DNA from: CAZDVQ01 sp964508975 | GTDB lineage: Bacteria; Bacteroidota; Bacteroidia; Chitinophagales; Saprospiraceae | Length of the DNA: 64,000 bases | Direction of reading: 5' to 3' | NCBI GenBank assembly: GCA_964508975.1 | Contig: CAZDVQ010000006.1 | Span: forward strand, 1-64,000 | Shown: one piece after another, positions 42,972 through 51,210 of the stretch | Numbering within the stretch: the first letter of the stretch is position 1 | How the letters are laid out: every line of letters starts with the position of its first letter | Translations under genes and position numbers: made by a program | Notes under the pieces: model-generated | Told to the model about the DNA's origin: nothing | Seen by the model: only the letters and a program-made list of their open reading frames with translations | Databases searched by the model: none

Positions 42972-43071
42972 AATGTATAGGAGAACAAGTGCAGCGAAGC
43001 TGCGCTTGTTCTTAACTATGAACTATGAACTATGAACTATGAACATGAACTATGAATTATGAACGATGAAC
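42972..43071. repeat. Hairpin plus heptamer repeat (ATGAACT)
   Basis: GAACAAGTGCAGCGAAGCTGCGCTTGTTC is a 13-bp-arm hairpin at about 42972-43002. It is followed by ATGAACT units at a 7-bp period to 43071, with two units altered. Confidence 0.8.
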
Positions 43072-43083
43072 GGAAGATATCAG

Positions 43084-43449
43084 CTAAGCCATTTTCTGTG
43101 CATCATATGCTTTAACTTGTTTTTTTGTGGCCAGGCCTTTCCAACTTAGTTCAAGGATTTCCTTCAATAAACGGCTGTCGAAGTCCTGAATCCACATGCA
43201 GATGTATGGATAGGCTTTAAAATGATCGGGCATATGGAATAATTCAGGGTGGCTGTCCAGGTATTTGTCCCTGTGTTCAAAATCAAGCCGGATGGAAATA
43301 AATGCCCCGCTTTCATGCAGCCTCGACATCAACTTACCCCGAACCTTAACGGAGGGCGTTCCTTCGTGCGAGACACTTTCCTCGGTGTCAGGAAAGGTCA
43401 AGGCAATACGCTTTACAGGGTCAAAATCGGTGTAGTTAAATTTTTTCAT
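43084..43449 (-). CDS. MmcQ/YjbR family protein
   Basis: 121 residues from the ATG at 43449 (MKKFNYTDFDPVKRIAL). The family pattern includes TFPDTEESVSHEGTPSVKV and a C-terminal LLKEILELSWKGLATKK. The fold resembles a DNA-binding domain, but the role of YjbR proteins is not firmly known. The longer frame to 43488 adds 13 residues of no clear merit. Upstream lies the repeat-rich gap. Confidence 0.85.
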   Translation of the reverse strand: MKKFNYTDFDPVKRIALTFPDTEESVSHEGTPSVKVRGKLMSRLHESGAFISIRLDFEHRDKYLDSHPELFHMPDHFKAYPYICMWIQDFDSRLLKEILELSWKGLATKKQVKAYDAQKMA

Positions 43450-43555
43450 GCTTGATCGTTTGAAGGCAGCAAGGCTCATCATTTCCACCGCGGATCTTGC
43501 GGTGAAAATACAACTTTTTCACCGCAACACGAATTTTATAGTTACATGGGGATTT

Positions 43556-43653
43556 GGGCGTTGCGGCCTACGGCCGCCGGCGTGCTCCGGGGTTCGCTAG
43601 CGCTCCGTGCTATGCACCAGCGCCTGCGGCGCTGCCCTACGCATGCCTAACGC
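43556..43653 (+). repeat. GC-rich hairpin element, subfamily II
   Basis: It reads GGGCGTTGCGGCCTACGGCCGCC through CATGCCTAACGC, followed by AACTATG-AACTTTT-AACTTTA-AACTGGG, four 7-bp units. In the 646-bp gap 43450-44095, which holds no gene. Confidence 0.85.
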
Positions 43654-43738
43654 AATTTCTAACTATGAACTTTTAACTTTAAACTGGGTTCCCCCGCTCC
43701 AGTACCAAATTGCAAAATGTACTTATACTGGCGGCAGT

Positions 43739-43960
43739 TCTGCCCCCCTGTCTTCACTTCGTTCAGACATCCCCCCACTCGCATGCGCTCGTGTGGGGAA
43801 CTCGTTTCTTTGGCTGCACAGGACAATTTTTCAAGCTCAACAAACCTTAAACCTTTGGAAACTGGCATATAAAACCTGCCCGTAAAAATATCAAGTTCCC
43901 CACGCGAGCGCATGCGAGTGGGGGGATGTCACCAGCATCGCGCAGTGACAGGGGGGCAGA
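43739..43960. mobile_element. Long inverted repeat of about 222 bp
   Basis: The left arm (43739-43803) TCTGCCCCCCTGTC...CATCCCCCCACTCGCATGCGCTCGTGTGGGGAACT is matched in reverse by the right arm (about 43892-43960), with small differences and a short indel. The 88-bp middle has no frame. Resembles a non-autonomous element or a large hairpin. Confidence 0.8.
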
Positions 43961-44095
43961 CGGGCGCAAGGCTAGTTATAGCAGGTAAATGGTAATATGA
44001 GTTCTTTTTACATTTCAATAACGGGCAGGGGCGGTAACTTGCTTTCTAATCCTAGCAGCCGTATCTAACTATGAAATACGAACTACTCTTTTTCT

Positions 44096-44764
44096 CTAGT
44101 CATAATCAGCATTGTCCCAAATTAAAAGTCCGCCAATGTTGTCAATATGTAGATTTTGGGCTTGATTGATTTTTTCAAGTCGTTGTTCAAATATGACTAG
44201 TTCGGGTTTTACCGTTTCAATGGCAAGCTTCAAGGCAAGTAAATCAAGTTGAAGGATGAGCTCACTTGGTGTGGGTGAAAAGGGTTCATCCATTTCGTCA
44301 ACGCTGAAGTCTAAAGTGATTTTGTCGCCTTGAATGTTTACTTCCGGCCCAGGGTGACCGGTATAAATACATTTCGCATCCCCATATGCTAAGCGTTCCC
44401 AATATCGAATGTCGGCAAGGTCTCCACAACATTGTGGAAAATATTTGTCTTCGCCGTCAACTCGAATAACGTAACCACCAAAAAAGGCACTTACTTGATC
44501 TCGTTCGTATACTCCGGCGATGAATTCTTGCGTATGGTCAAGTACAATTTTCGTCAAGTTGTTGTCCGTGATGTCAGACAGTTTGTAAAAAGAAGAACCT
44601 GCTAAATATGGTTTAAACTCGTCAGTAAAGCCTGCTTTTTTGTAGCACTCCGCGTTGAATGTATCCCACAATTCAGGATAATTCCAATAAGGATATTTGT
44701 CAGGTGCCGATATGTCCTGGTTATTGTATCCTATTTCAATTACGGGTATTAATGCTACAGTCAT
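44096..44764 (-). CDS. Uncharacterised protein, first gene of the accessory island
   Basis: A 222-residue soluble protein. A central segment SAFFGGYVIRVDGEDKYFPQCCGDL looks like a conserved core, with a CC pair at about 112-113. The C-terminal third is helical. I do not recognise the family; it has the look of an immunity-type or SMI1-like hypothetical, but that is only impression. It is on the minus strand with all its island neighbours, 61 bp after the Fic gene. Confidence 0.5.
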   Translation of the reverse strand: MTVALIPVIEIGYNNQDISAPDKYPYWNYPELWDTFNAECYKKAGFTDEFKPYLAGSSFYKLSDITDNNLTKIVLDHTQEFIAGVYERDQVSAFFGGYVIRVDGEDKYFPQCCGDLADIRYWERLAYGDAKCIYTGHPGPEVNIQGDKITLDFSVDEMDEPFSPTPSELILQLDLLALKLAIETVKPELVIFEQRLEKINQAQNLHIDNIGGLLIWDNADYD

Positions 44765-44825
44765 TTTACGTTTTTTGTTGACGACTTTTTAACGGAGCTT
44801 TAGGTTTTTATGCGCAGCAGGCCAC

Positions 44826-45434
44826 TTATCCAACTTCAGTATTTATGAGCTCCAAAATCAACGCTGTCAAGGTGTCAATCTCACTTGCAATAGTACCCTG
44901 CATATATCGTTCGTAAACACTTTTGTTGTCTGGTGGGTTGAGGTTTAAGGTCAAACCTTTTTCCAAAGCCAAAAGCCTTAAAAACTCTCTTTGGGCTCGT
45001 CCATTTCCTTCCCTGAATGGATGTAGATAGTTAACGTTGTCTAAAATTTCAGCCAACTTCTCGGCTGAATTTCTAATGTTGTCTTTCGGGATTTTCTTGA
45101 ACTCGGTAATTAGCTGGTCAATATATTTTAAAGCGTTGTCAAAATGAGACCTAGGGAAAAATTGCTTGCCGCCTTTGCTTATTTCAACTATTCGCTTTTC
45201 CCCTGCCCAAGCGTAAATATCTTGAAATATGTACTTATGAATTTCAAAAAGGCCGCCAATGCCCTTTATTTTTATCGGGTTTTCATAAAGTTCTTGAAGT
45301 CGTTTAGTTACTGCGCCACTCTCAACAAATAGTAATATATCAGGGTCTGATATGTCTTGTAAATTTCGTAAAAGACCTGTGTTGGGGTCAGTATAAGTAA
45401 AATCAGGGTCAATGTACTTGTAAGAATTAGACAT
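44826..45434 (-). CDS. Fic-domain AMP-transferase toxin
   Basis: 202 residues from the ATG at 45434. Fic proteins attach AMP or related groups to target proteins. The motif HPFREGNGR has the catalytic His138 and the GNGR anion-hole residues, and GLFEIHKYIFQDIYAWAG is the family's conserved helix region. All key residues are present, so it should be active. The start overlaps the VbhA-like antitoxin gene upstream by 8 bp, the usual arrangement for a class I Fic toxin whose inhibitor is a separate protein. Confidence 0.9.
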   Translation of the reverse strand: MSNSYKYIDPDFTYTDPNTGLLRNLQDISDPDILLFVESGAVTKRLQELYENPIKIKGIGGLFEIHKYIFQDIYAWAGEKRIVEISKGGKQFFPRSHFDNALKYIDQLITEFKKIPKDNIRNSAEKLAEILDNVNYLHPFREGNGRAQREFLRLLALEKGLTLNLNPPDNKSVYERYMQGTIASEIDTLTALILELINTEVG

Positions 45435-45648
45435 AGGCTTTTTGTTTGGCAAATGCCACGAATTCAATTAGAGATATTTTTCCAGTCACATAGTCCCTTA
45501 TGAGTTCAATACCTTTTGGTGTAGGTTCAAAGCCTTCAAACATATTACTTCCTAAAGCGCTTGCAGTGCCTTCTAACGTTTTCAAGTCCGAAAATTGAAC
45601 ACCCATGATGGTCAGCTTATTTCTATCGATTTCAATGGTGTTGAACAT
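45427..45648 (-). CDS. VbhA-like antitoxin for the Fic protein
   Basis: 73 residues from the ATG at 45648. The helix segment ALGSNMFEGFEPTPKG holds the Fic inhibition motif S/T-x3-E-G/N: Ser34 and Glu38-Gly39 in SNMFEG. The tail LIRDYVTGKISLIEFV matches the VbhA-like antitoxin fold. The glutamate should enter the Fic active site and block ATP positioning. An upstream TTG (45675) falls in the -7 element at 45673-45680, so the later ATG is used. Overlaps the toxin gene. Confidence 0.85.
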   Translation of the reverse strand: MFNTIEIDRNKLTIMGVQFSDLKTLEGTASALGSNMFEGFEPTPKGIELIRDYVTGKISLIEFVAFAKQKAYV

Positions 45649-45672
45649 AGTTATTTGGTCTTTAATACGCTT

Positions 45673-45680
45673 CAAAGATA
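45673..45680 (-). promoter_or_regulatory. Bacteroidota -7 element (TATCTTTG) for the antitoxin-toxin pair
   Basis: The minus strand reads TATCTTTG, 24 bp before the antitoxin ATG. Confidence 0.6.
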
Positions 45681-45732
45681 CAAAATTTCAAAATCAAATC
45701 AGTTGTTTTCTGTTGTTTATGTATAGTTTATA

Positions 45733-45765
45733 ACGCCCATCCCGCTTGGCGAAGTTCGGAAAATA
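45733..45765. repeat. Island repeat fragment (CCCGCTTGGCGAAGTTCGG)
   Basis: It shares CGCTTGGCGAAGTTCGG with the element at 53180-53265 and is complementary to the GCCAAGCGGG arm at 51012-51021. It lies between the antitoxin and the RhuM-Fic gene. Confidence 0.6.
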
Positions 45766-45841
45766 AACGGCTAAACAAAACTTATTTGTTGAATTTTTAC
45801 CAAGCTAATCCTTTTACCCATTTTCAGCGCTCTTCACCCAT

Positions 45842-46801
45842 TTATTTATTTCTATTTAAGACACTAATGACTAATCGCTTTACAACCTCGCTTTCTTCGG
45901 TTCGACTGTTGGCAATGTAAAGCGTAAGCGTTGCTAAAGTTTCGTTGCTGATGATTGGTTCGTTCTTGTTGTTGAATAAAGCGTTGTTTTGTTGTAAAAA
46001 ATAAAGAAAACAGGCTGCGGCTATGCGTTTGTTTCCATCTACAAACGAATGGTTTTTGGTAATGTAGTACAACAAATTGGCTGCTTTTTCTTCTATGCTT
46101 GGGTATAATTCTACACCGCCAAAACTTTGTTTTATTTGATTTATAGAACTATGAAAACCATCATCTTTGGGTTTGGCAAAAACAGAAGATTCAAAGTCGG
46201 AGTACATATTTCCAATGAGTTCCATGTAATTATGGTATTCAGGATAAATTGCTGCTGTATTCGTTAAGCCCTTTTGGTCTAATGCTTCGTGGTCGTAATC
46301 ATCCAACAAAGCCAAGCCCTTGGCAAACTGACGAAAAACTTCTTGCTCCTGTTCATCAGCTGTATGTTCTAATGCTCGGCTTACTATTCGTAATCCAGTT
46401 TTCAAGAACTCTACTTCTTGCTGTTTTTGTGCAAGGCGTTTTTCGTTGATAGCGTAGCCTTGCACCAAATAGTCTTTTAATATATTACTGGCCCATTTTC
46501 GGAAATGTGTGCCTTGCCTAGAATTGACCCGATAGCCTACTGATAAAATTGCATCTAAATTAAAGTACTCCACCTGATAGGTTTTACCATCTTGGGCAGT
46601 TGTTGCATTTTTTGCAACAACTGAATCCTTATCTAATTCCTTTGACTTAAATATGTTGTTCAAGTGCTTTGATATTACAGATTTATCTCTATCAAAAAGC
46701 ACGGAGATTTGATTTAAGTTAAGCCAAACGGTTTCCCTGTCAAACTGAACGGATACTTCAATTTGATTTTCTTCCGATTGATAGATGATTATTTCACTCA
46801 T
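45842..46801 (-). CDS. RhuM-family protein with Fic/Doc domain
   Basis: 319 residues from the ATG at 46801. The N-terminal part (about 1-150) is a RhuM-type virulence-protein domain: SVQFDRETVWLNLNQI, HLNNIF, FNLDAILSVGYRVNS, then FRKWASNIL. The C-terminal part has HSFVDGNKR (His251), the Doc/Fic motif. Fusions like this are common in mobile islands and are thought to be toxins, probably modifying a protein such as EF-Tu in Doc. No separate antitoxin is adjacent, so inhibition may come from elsewhere or the protein itself. The frame to 46864 adds a basic stretch. Confidence 0.85.
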   Translation of the reverse strand: MSEIIIYQSEENQIEVSVQFDRETVWLNLNQISVLFDRDKSVISKHLNNIFKSKELDKDSVVAKNATTAQDGKTYQVEYFNLDAILSVGYRVNSRQGTHFRKWASNILKDYLVQGYAINEKRLAQKQQEVEFLKTGLRIVSRALEHTADEQEQEVFRQFAKGLALLDDYDHEALDQKGLTNTAAIYPEYHNYMELIGNMYSDFESSVFAKPKDDGFHSSINQIKQSFGGVELYPSIEEKAANLLYYITKNHSFVDGNKRIAAACFLYFLQQNNALFNNKNEPIISNETLATLTLYIANSRTEESEVVKRLVISVLNRNK

Positions 46802-46890
46802 CGTTTTTTTGCTTTTCGTTTTAGTAGTTGGTTTCTTCTTCGCCAATTCTTTTGCCAATTTCACCTCTATTCACCCATTTTTTGCGTTTT

Positions 46891-46999
46891 GGTGCGTTGC
46901 GGCCTGCGGCCGCCGCTACGCTTCGCGGCTCGCTGTCGCTCGGCCCTTCGGTCTGGCGCGTTGCGCCACCGCTTCGCATCGCTAACGCGGGATACTGCG
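46891..46999 (-). repeat. GC-rich hairpin element, subfamily I (reverse)
   Basis: It reads GGTGCGTTGCGGCCTGCGGCCGCC through CGCTAACGCGGGATACTGCGG. A short CTCCACCGGAGCGGCATG palindrome follows at 47020-47037. Confidence 0.85.
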
Positions 47000-47108
47000 G
47001 CATAAAGCTGGATTACTCCGCTCCACCGGAGCGGCATGTTAATCTAAAGGGGGCAGAATAGCCGCAAGGTATTATTTCATTTTAACGTTTGGTATAGTTT
47101 AAATAATG

Positions 47109-47732
47109 CTAGTAAAAGCTCTCCACGTTTAGCTCTTTTTTTAACGCTTGTATTCTGTCATAAGATATATCAGCATTTTCAAAAACGATCGTTTTAATTC
47201 TATACTTCCCCATGCTTTCTTGAATCATAATACCTTGCCGATAGTACTCTTTCCATATAGGCTTTAATACGGTTAATTGGTCTTCAGTTTCAATTAAAAA
47301 TTTAACTTGTAGTGTCTGGTTAGACTTTGTTTGGATGGTCAGAATAGAAAGTCCGTTATGTATAATATCTTTAGGAGCGAATTGTCGGCCCTGTATGTAA
47401 TTGTATTGCAGTGTAAGTGAAAGTATATCGGTAGAATTTACAGCCACAGGGGAGTTGTCCTTGTCCCAGGTGATTAAAGCTGTATCAAGCGTTAGAACTC
47501 CAATTATGTCAGCCTTTTTAGCAAAGTCCCCATACATTTTTCTAGTCAATGGTCTTCCAAACCATCCGAGGCCAAGCATAGTCAATCCTGTGATGATTGG
47601 ATTTACATTAAATGACTTAATCATAAGTATTCCAATGCCCACAATCAAGAAGGAGGACACTACAATAGTTCCGAACCCTTCTTTTTCAGAAATGTCTTTA
47701 TCGTCTTTTATTAGTTTGAAAGATACTGCCAT
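47109..47732 (-). CDS. Uncharacterised membrane protein
   Basis: A 207-residue protein with two adjacent hydrophobic helices (about residues 22-39 and 43-60) and a C-terminal soluble domain of about 145 residues, PH-like or beta-rich by its pattern (VLTLDTALITWD, ILTIQTKSNQTLQVKFLIE). The arrangement suggests a small membrane protein with a cytosolic domain. 11 bp before the end of the GT2 gene in the same direction, so cotranscribed. Family not recognised. Confidence 0.55.
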   Translation of the reverse strand: MAVSFKLIKDDKDISEKEGFGTIVVSSFLIVGIGILMIKSFNVNPIITGLTMLGLGWFGRPLTRKMYGDFAKKADIIGVLTLDTALITWDKDNSPVAVNSTDILSLTLQYNYIQGRQFAPKDIIHNGLSILTIQTKSNQTLQVKFLIETEDQLTVLKPIWKEYYRQGIMIQESMGKYRIKTIVFENADISYDRIQALKKELNVESFY

Positions 47733-47743
47733 GATGACTGGAG

Positions 47744-48622
47744 CTACTGATTCATTTTTTTATACCCGATAGACAACCAAAGATACTGCAAAAAAGCTAG
47801 GATGTAATTTATCGGTGTTCGTTTGTTTGGGCTGAATATTTTTGGTGTTAAGTCAAGGCCGTAAAGTTCGCTGATAATTTTATTTCCACAACCGTAACGA
47901 ATAAATCGTTCTCTAAAGCCTTTGATTCCATCACCGAAATTATGTTTTGCAATACTATCGAATGCGTACGAAAGTTGACCTATATTAAGTAATTTGAAGC
48001 CTAAGTCAACATCTTCTCCACCTGCAATTTTAATTGTCTCATTGAAACCGCCTACCTTGTCAAATGCAGCCTTCCAAACCAAGCAATTTGCTGTTATTAA
48101 GTAATCTGGCCGTGGTTCGTTTGTTTTTTCGTAAACTTTTGGCGGTATAAGAATTTCTTGGTGCTCGTAATATTTTGAGATAAAATCTCGTCCAAGTGCC
48201 TTAATATTTCCAGCATAACCAATTGAACCGTTTTGAACTTTTAGATATCCTGTTAATAAACTATTAGTAGGGATACAATCGCTGTCATTGAAGAGAATCC
48301 ATTCTGTTTGTGCCTGTTGAACTCCAAAATTTCGAGCACTTGCTGGACCAATTTTACTGCAAGTTAGAAGTCGTACGGAAATAGGAAATTCAGCTCGTTT
48401 AAGCTGAATTTTAGGCCTAGAGTTATTGTCAATTATAATTATTTCCTTTGGAAAATTATTGGTAGAATGAGTTTTGAAAAATTCTTCCAAAAATAGATCA
48501 ATACCCAATTGGTTATTCTTAACTGGAATAACGATAGTTATTTCACCAGTTGACTGAAGGTATTCTGATTTTATATTCTGTACTTTGGTCGGGTGATACC
48601 CTAACCTGCTAATCATGGTCAT
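47744..48622 (-). CDS. GT2-family glycosyltransferase
   Basis: A 292-residue GT-A enzyme. ITIVIPVKNNQ starts the nucleotide-binding fold, FNDSDC carries the metal-binding DxD (about residue 110) and GGEDVDLGFKL supplies the acceptor-side ED. It lacks membrane helices except a short hydrophobic tail. It probably adds a sugar to a surface or secreted glycan; the island gives no acceptor. Upstream of the membrane-protein gene, same strand. Confidence 0.85.
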   Translation of the reverse strand: MTMISRLGYHPTKVQNIKSEYLQSTGEITIVIPVKNNQLGIDLFLEEFFKTHSTNNFPKEIIIIDNNSRPKIQLKRAEFPISVRLLTCSKIGPASARNFGVQQAQTEWILFNDSDCIPTNSLLTGYLKVQNGSIGYAGNIKALGRDFISKYYEHQEILIPPKVYEKTNEPRPDYLITANCLVWKAAFDKVGGFNETIKIAGGEDVDLGFKLLNIGQLSYAFDSIAKHNFGDGIKGFRERFIRYGCGNKIISELYGLDLTPKIFSPNKRTPINYILAFLQYLWLSIGYKKMNQ

Positions 48623-48693
48623 ACAATTATTATTCGTTTTTAGGGTAGCTGGTAATGGTCGGAAATTTGCACAGGGTCAGCGTTCGGAATCCT

Positions 48694-48813
48694 AAACTGT
48701 CAAACAGTACTGTACTTTTGCCGCTGTTGGCGTCCCCGCCCACAGCCGTACAAGCTTGCAATCACCTGCTCTGTTTTACCGCTTGTTGGCGGGGACGCCG
48801 ATAAGGGCAAGGT
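48694..48813. repeat. Island direct repeat, copy 1
   Basis: About 120 bp, starting AAACTGTCAAACAGTACTG and ending GGGCAAGGT. Inside are complementary blocks (GTTGGCGTCCCCGCC and GGCGGGGACGCC) that can form a stem. By eye it differs from copy 2 (49525-49644) at about eight positions. Confidence 0.9.
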
Positions 48814-48931
48814 TGGAACTTTTAACTTTAAACTGGACTTCCCCCTGCTCCAGCGGAGCGGCATGTTAATAGAAGCGGCCTTGCAAAAGGGTTTAGAGCT
48901 CCGTAGGAGCGACACGTAAAGCGCCAAGTAA

Positions 48932-49459
48932 CTAGTAATTGAGTTGTTTTTGAAGGCAGGCGTAGTTTTCGTCATCAAAGCAAACGAAAATAACTTTGTC
49001 GATTTTATCTGATTTAGACACAAAATCCCAAACCGTATCAACGGCAACTTTTGCGGCATCTATGGGTGGAAATTTGTAAATACCAGTGCTTATACAAGGA
49101 AAAGCAATTGTCTTGCAGTTGTTTTCAACAGCAAGTTGCAATGCGTTCTGATAGCATTGTGCAAGTTTTGCATGTTCGTCTTTTTGCCCACCATTCCAAA
49201 CAGGACCAACAGTGTGGATTACAAATGCTGCATTTAATTTTCCCGCTGTCGTAATAACGGCTTGTCCGGTTTTACAACCGCCTTGTTTTGCGATTATCTT
49301 TCTACAGTCGTCTAATATGGCTGGCCCGCCTGCCCGGTGTATTGCACCATCCACACCGCCACCACCTAAAAGTGAAGTATTGGCAGCGTTTACAATAGCG
49401 TCAACTGTTGCTTTAGTGATGTCTCCTTTTAAAATTTCTATTTTGTTTCTGATGTTCAT
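48932..49459 (-). CDS. Macro-domain protein (O-acetyl-ADP-ribose deacetylase type)
   Basis: 175 residues from the ATG at 49459. KGDITKATVDAIVNAANTSLLGGGGVDGAIH is the ADP-ribose-binding start with the asparagine and glycine-rich loop, and IAFPCISTGIYKFP is the second loop, as in YmdB-type macro domains. It removes ADP-ribose from proteins or hydrolyses O-acetyl-ADP-ribose, and could reverse a toxin or phage-triggered ADP-ribosylation. Flanked on both sides by nearly identical 120-bp direct repeats, so the gene looks like a mobile unit. Confidence 0.92.
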   Translation of the reverse strand: MNIRNKIEILKGDITKATVDAIVNAANTSLLGGGGVDGAIHRAGGPAILDDCRKIIAKQGGCKTGQAVITTAGKLNAAFVIHTVGPVWNGGQKDEHAKLAQCYQNALQLAVENNCKTIAFPCISTGIYKFPPIDAAKVAVDTVWDFVSKSDKIDKVIFVCFDDENYACLQKQLNY

Positions 49460-49524
49460 GGGTTGTCGTTTTTGCTTGACCATTAACGGTTTCGGGCGTT
49501 GCCTGGGCGGGTTTCAATGCACAA

Positions 49525-49644
49525 AACTGTCAAACAGTACTGAACTTTTGCCGCTGTTGGCGTCCCCGCCAACGGCCGTACAAGTTTGCCAATCACCTGC
49601 CCTGTTTTACCGCTTGTTGGCGGGGACGCCAACAAGGGCAAGGT
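49525..49644. repeat. Island direct repeat, copy 2
   Basis: Same orientation as copy 1 and 831 bp away from it start to start; it holds the perfect pair GTTGGCGTCCCCGCCAAC and its complement. A short relic of the start (AAAACTGTCAAGCAGTACTGAGCTT) is at 52204-52228. In both 49506-49516 and 52187-52193 a CGGGCGGG tract precedes it. Confidence 0.9.
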
Positions 49645-49666
49645 AAGCATTAGGTTAATTGTGATG

Positions 49667-50362
49667 TTATTTTTTTAAATGTCTAAAAAAATAAGCCAAG
49701 ACATTAACGTCCATAGAATTTTCTACGAGTCTATATTTTGTAGATTCGTTCATTTCGTTCCAAGCTGAATTTGTAGGTATCCCTTTAAACGCCATCAATT
49801 CTTCAGGACTTCTTATGATAAATGAATAATCTAGTTTTTCTTCATCGCTATCAAATTCATCTTCAAATTCATCTTCAAATTCATCTTCAAATTCATCTTC
49901 AAATTCACCTTCTAATTCAGAACTTATAACTTTTATAATTATTCCACATATTTTATCTAAAAGTCTCTCGTATAGAATTAAACAAGTTTCATTTTCAGTA
50001 AAAGGGTATGTATTTACCTCATTTTCTAATTTCAAATCATATTTAGAAAGATTTGCATGCGCTAGAATATTTCTAATTTTTCTCACACCTAATTCAGGGT
50101 CATTTAAAAAAAATAGTTCAGCTTCGTTTATACGATTTTCATCTTTTAATCTTTTTACGAGATTAAAAAATGTACTATCAAAATCATTTAAGGACGATTT
50201 TATTATATTTTCCAATAAAGCTAAAAGGTGAAATAAAGATATATGACCCTTGCCTTGATCATATAAGTCTTCACAATCAGCCAATTGTCTAAAATAATAT
50301 TTAGAGTAATACCCTAATAAATTAAATAATGCGCTTTTGGGTTGTCCTTTTTTTATCGACAT
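49667..50362 (-). CDS. HEPN-like protein with acidic 4-residue repeat
   Basis: A 231-residue protein. RKIRNILAH gives an RX4H motif (Arg97, His102), as in HEPN RNases, preceded by a mainly helical half. The stretch EFED repeated from about 149 to 168 is encoded by a 12-bp tandem repeat, so the acidic linker may vary in length between strains. The C-terminal third is unknown. It could be a toxin or phage-defence RNase, but only the motif supports this. It stands alone with no clear antitoxin. Confidence 0.5.
   Translation of the reverse strand: MSIKKGQPKSALFNLLGYYSKYYFRQLADCEDLYDQGKGHISLFHLLALLENIIKSSLNDFDSTFFNLVKRLKDENRINEAELFFLNDPELGVRKIRNILAHANLSKYDLKLENEVNTYPFTENETCLILYERLLDKICGIIIKVISSELEGEFEDEFEDEFEDEFEDEFDSDEEKLDYSFIIRSPEELMAFKGIPTNSAWNEMNESTKYRLVENSMDVNVLAYFFRHLKK
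49854..49908. repeat. 12-bp tandem repeat in the HEPN-like gene
   Basis: TTCAAATTCATC recurs four times in full with a fifth altered unit (ending TTCACC). The unit is four codons long, so copy-number change keeps the frame. Confidence 0.9.
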
Positions 50363-50409
50363 TTTTCTAGTCTTTTATTTTATTAATATACTCGCCCACT
50401 AAATAAAAA

Positions 50410-50892
50410 TTATTCCTTCAGATTGTAGTGATAAAGCGTTAATGTTTCGTTTTTGTAGTTTTTATAGTTGTCGCCAAGCTTTTCAAATCCAATTTTTTCC
50501 AAGAGTTTTCGCATTCCGTCATTTTTGGTCGTTGCGTAAAAGGATTTTGCAGTGCTGTTGTCCATAAGTAATTTTATAAGTTGCTCACTAATTCCTTTTC
50601 TGCGGTGTGTTTCTTTTGTCACAGCGTAACCAATTTCATAAGCGTAGTGGTCTGCAAGTTCCTCAACATTCGCTTTTCTAAAAGTATCTTTCTTGTAGTC
50701 GCTGTTAGGGTTTTTGATAGAGGCAACTCCAACTACTTCGTTTTCACTTTCGCAAAACGAAAGGAAGTCAGAAGCTTTAATTCTATCCATAAGTCCTTCG
50801 GTAATCACCTGCCTCCCTTCAACAACAATGTCATGAAAAACTTTGAGTTGGTTTGGGTCACAGTTGTCAGGTTGTAAAAGTTTATACACCAT
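50410..50892 (-). CDS. GNAT-family N-acetyltransferase
   Basis: A 160-residue protein. The acetyl-CoA-binding motif A is VTKETHRRKGISEQL (about residues 96-110), preceded by EVVGVASIKN. The substrate is unknown; GNATs in such islands can be toxin partners or small-molecule resistance enzymes. It faces the same way as its island neighbours, with an island hairpin element upstream. Confidence 0.85.
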   Translation of the reverse strand: MVYKLLQPDNCDPNQLKVFHDIVVEGRQVITEGLMDRIKASDFLSFCESENEVVGVASIKNPNSDYKKDTFRKANVEELADHYAYEIGYAVTKETHRRKGISEQLIKLLMDNSTAKSFYATTKNDGMRKLLEKIGFEKLGDNYKNYKNETLTLYHYNLKE

Positions 50893-50934
50893 TGGATGTT
50901 TTTTATGTTGTTAACTTTATGTCGGCACGGTCGC

Positions 50935-51060
50935 TATTTTCAGTGCCTTCAGCCCCATTTGACAAAGTTCGAAAAAAAAATGCGATTAGCGCAACATTTT
51001 TTAGCTTTTGCCAAGCGGGCTTTGTAAGCTGTGCCTCAGGGTACGTGCGAGTTTCAGAAA
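50935..51060. repeat. Island hairpin element (GCCAAGCGGGC arm)
   Basis: It contains ACAAAGTTCGAAAAAA, GCGCAACATTTTTT and then TTTTGCCAAGCGGGCTTTGTAAGCTGTGCCT, of which the last part also appears at about 53252-53280. Confidence 0.7.
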
Positions 51061-51210
51061 AGTGCGCCGAAAACCGCTTTGCCTCGTGCATCTCTAAAAG
51101 TACAAATGCCAAAGCAAAATACAAATTAAATATAAGTAAAAAAGATGATTTTTACTATTCTGCCCAAATACTGTTTATTTTATCGTGTTATTTTCAATTA
51201 AAATATTTAA

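Noticed and set aside
48694..49644. Integron cassette array
   Set aside because: The repeats form stems, but I cannot find the strict attC core and see no integrase; kept only as a hypothesis.
49854..49908. CRISPR-like short repeat
   Set aside because: 12-bp unit in direct tandem with no spacers, inside a reading frame.
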